This document shows, in pieces, positions 4,818-5,541 of a stretch of 5,541 nt of DNA. The translations under genes and the position numbers were made by a program. Source of the stretch: Candidatus Gastranaerophilales bacterium. GTDB taxonomy: Bacteria > Cyanobacteriota > Vampirovibrionia > Gastranaerophilales > Gastranaerophilaceae. The stretch's first letter is position 1; each line of letters begins with the position of its first letter. The DNA is taken from NCBI GenBank assembly GCA_900766355.1, contig CAAFVD010000017.1, positions 1-5,541 of the forward strand, read 5' to 3'. The notes under the pieces were generated by a model. The model was not told the origin of the DNA, did no database searches, and saw only the letters and a list, made by a program, of their open reading frames with translations.

Positions 4818-5308
4818 GAGTGTTTCTTAAGGAGCTTCGAAAGGAAAAAGAGCTTACGCAGGAACAGCTTGCTGAAATAGTTCAAGTATCGAACAGAACG
4901 GTGTCCCGATGGGAAAATGGAAATAATATGCCGGATTTGGACATACTGATTGAGTTATCTGATTTCTATGAAGTTGAACTTCGAGAAATACTTGATGGTG
5001 AAAGGAAGAGCGAGAACATGAACAAAGAAAAGGAAGAAACAGTACTTAAGGCGGTAGATTACACCAACACGGAAGCCGAACGTAACAACAAGCGTGTACG
5101 AATCTGTAATGCAATCGGATTTCTTCTTATATTCGCATATTTGATTGTTGAACGCACAAGTCTTTATGATAATCAAATTATTAGAAATTGTGTGGATTTT
5201 GCACAGGGGGCTGGTATTGGTATGTTATTAGTAGGATTAGGATTTTTAAGTAAATACGGATTGAAAGTCAGAGCATTTAAACAACGCTTATTAAAAAAAC
5301 AGAGCTAA
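4799..5308 (+). CDS. XRE-family HTH regulator with two-helix membrane domain
   Basis: The 169-residue protein has an N-terminal Cro/C1-type domain at about 5-65: IGVFLKELRKEKELTQEQLA (6-25), the turn and recognition helix VQVSNRTVSRWENG (28-41), then MPDLDILIELSDFYEVELREIL. A charged, probably helical linker (66-100, rich in K, E and N) leads to two predicted membrane helices at about 102-118 and 136-151, and a basic C-terminus (KVRAFKQRLLKKQS). It is shorter than the first HTH gene product and its membrane half is unrelated in sequence. The likely role is a membrane-tethered transcription regulator with unknown signal and targets. AGAGGAGG (4779-4786) fixes the start with a 12-nt spacer. AAAGGAAGAG (5001-5010) precedes Met74 (5018), repeating the internal-start arrangement seen in the other HTH gene, though less perfectly. 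Confidence 0.9.
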   Translation: MDQKKIGVFLKELRKEKELTQEQLAEIVQVSNRTVSRWENGNNMPDLDILIELSDFYEVELREILDGERKSENMNKEKEETVLKAVDYTNTEAERNNKRVRICNAIGFLLIFAYLIVERTSLYDNQIIRNCVDFAQGAGIGMLLVGLGFLSKYGLKVRAFKQRLLKKQS

Positions 5309-5336
5309 CTTCCAGCTTGCAGAATTAAGAAAATAG
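5307..5336 (+). repeat. Cassette element copy 10, hairpin right arm missing
   Basis: AACTTCCAGCTTGC (5307-5320) is identical to 1677-1690 of copy 3, then passes directly to AGAATTAAGAAAATAGG, without the GAGCTG arm. As in copy 2, the stem can no longer form. It starts within the stop codon of the second HTH gene. No gene with an RBS follows on the plus strand, so this may be the end of the intact array. Confidence 0.6.
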
Positions 5337-5436
5337 GAATATACAATTCACTGATAGAGACCTTTTCCCATGCACCGCCGTCCTGTGTGCTGTACCACTC
5401 GTTTGCGATATTTACGATTATATAGCTAACTTGAAA

Positions 5437-5466
5437 AAGTAAATTCCAGTGCAGAAGTAAATTCCA
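5437..5466 (+). repeat. 12-bp direct repeat, 18 bp apart (cassette element copy 11, fragment)
   Basis: AAGTAAATTCCA occurs at 5437-5448 and exactly again at 5455-5466. The unit resembles the lead-in of copy 7 (AAGTAAAATCCAGT, 3362-3375), so these are probably broken left halves of the cassette element. Neither has a matching right arm. Confidence 0.5.
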
Positions 5467-5497
5467 CACTCATTTAAAAGTTCTTGATTTTCTAAGA

Positions 5498-5533
5498 GTT
5501 TTATAAGCTCAAAACGCTTATTTCTGTTATAAT
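5498..5533 (+). promoter_or_regulatory. Extended -10 promoter candidate with overlapping inverted repeats
   Basis: TGTTATAAT (5525-5533) is a perfect extended -10 (TGn plus TATAAT), followed by AGGAGTAA at the window end; the -35 position is poor. Upstream, ATAAGC (5503-5508) pairs with GCTTAT (5516-5521), while GTTTT (5498-5502) pairs with AAAAC (5511-5515), so the two hairpins exclude each other. A gene to the right of the window could use it. Confidence 0.35.
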
Positions 5534-5541
5534 AGGAGTAA

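Larger units (their letters stand above)
5305..5469 (-). pseudogene. Minus-strand coding-like fragment in a GC-rich patch
   Basis: On the minus strand a frame is open from a GTG at 5467-5469 to TAG at 5305-5307 (54 codons). Its centre reads SYIIVNIANEWYSTQDGGAW then EKVSIS, which looks like genuine protein, and it corresponds to a patch (about 5361-5410) clearly richer in G and C than its surroundings. The ends of the frame run through repeat-like DNA and do not look coding. No start with an RBS is seen. I read it as an internal gene fragment left by rearrangement; the parent family is not recognised. Confidence 0.3.
5418..5541 (-). pseudogene. Possible 3'-truncated gene entering from the right edge
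   Basis: On the minus strand a frame enters from the right edge and runs 40 codons to TAA at 5418-5420. It reads YSYYNRNKRFELIKLLENQE, then LLNECGIYF, followed by a second TGIYFF. The first part is strongly protein-like. The 'FELIKLLE...L..CGIYF' pattern resembles the lead-in and first motif of GIY-YIG-type nucleases, a tentative recognition; no YIG or later motif follows. The frame degenerates at a 12-bp direct repeat (5437-5466). If real, this is a gene cut off after its first motif. An extended -10 on the opposite strand competes for the same DNA. Confidence 0.3.

Noticed and set aside
303..5336. Classical integron attC sites
   Set aside because: No consistent RYYYAAC and GTTRRRY pair frames the elements; single GTTGA or CAACT matches do not line up between copies.
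303..5466. CRISPR array
   Set aside because: Repeats are diverged, spaced hundreds of bases apart, and separated by genes, not by uniform short spacers.

Overview
The window is AT-rich, and most genes have strong purine-rich ribosome binding sites (AGGAGG type). Codon use and protein families look like a low-GC Gram-positive, probably a gut-type Clostridia (Lachnospiraceae or Ruminococcaceae); that assignment is inference from style and families only. All confident genes are on the + strand.

The layout is a string of small, functionally unrelated genes: a membrane protein (cut by the left edge), a DJ-1/PfpI protein, an XRE-HTH membrane regulator, a DUF1648-like membrane protein, a zinc-ribbon protein, a membrane-anchored exported protein, a GNAT acetyltransferase, a seven-helix membrane protein, a small two-helix membrane protein and a second XRE-HTH membrane protein. 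Between most of them lies a diverged copy of the same 40-50 bp intergenic element. Its left half is a short hairpin, roughly TTCCAGYT-(4-5 nt)-ARCTGRAA. Its right half resembles WARAATCGAAATTTGA and leads straight into the ribosome binding site of the next gene. The spacing (stop codon, element, RBS, next start) is so regular that the window reads as an array of gene cassettes. It resembles an integron cassette array but lacks canonical attC motifs, and no integrase is visible here. This is the most interesting feature of the window.

Region by region: positions 1-871 hold a membrane protein and the DJ-1-like gene. Positions 872-1025 hold a regulatory-looking stretch of direct and inverted repeats in front of the first HTH gene. 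Positions 1671-3360 hold four small genes, three of them joined only by right-half elements and perhaps acting as one unit. Positions 3361-4070 hold the seven-helix protein. Positions 4071-4330 are a disturbed zone: a truncated 49-codon ORF runs into an 11-bp perfect hairpin that looks like a terminator for the opposite strand, followed by a second hairpin and a tandem TATAAT. Positions 4409-5308 hold a small membrane protein and the second HTH protein, the latter preceded by an overlapping 37-codon ORF. Positions 5309-5541 hold degraded elements and minus-strand coding-like fragments with a locally GC-rich patch, probably a scar or the edge of another mobile segment.

There is no evidence that the genes form a pathway. 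They look like independent accessory cargo, biased towards membrane proteins and one-component regulators, gathered by a shared recombination or insertion process.
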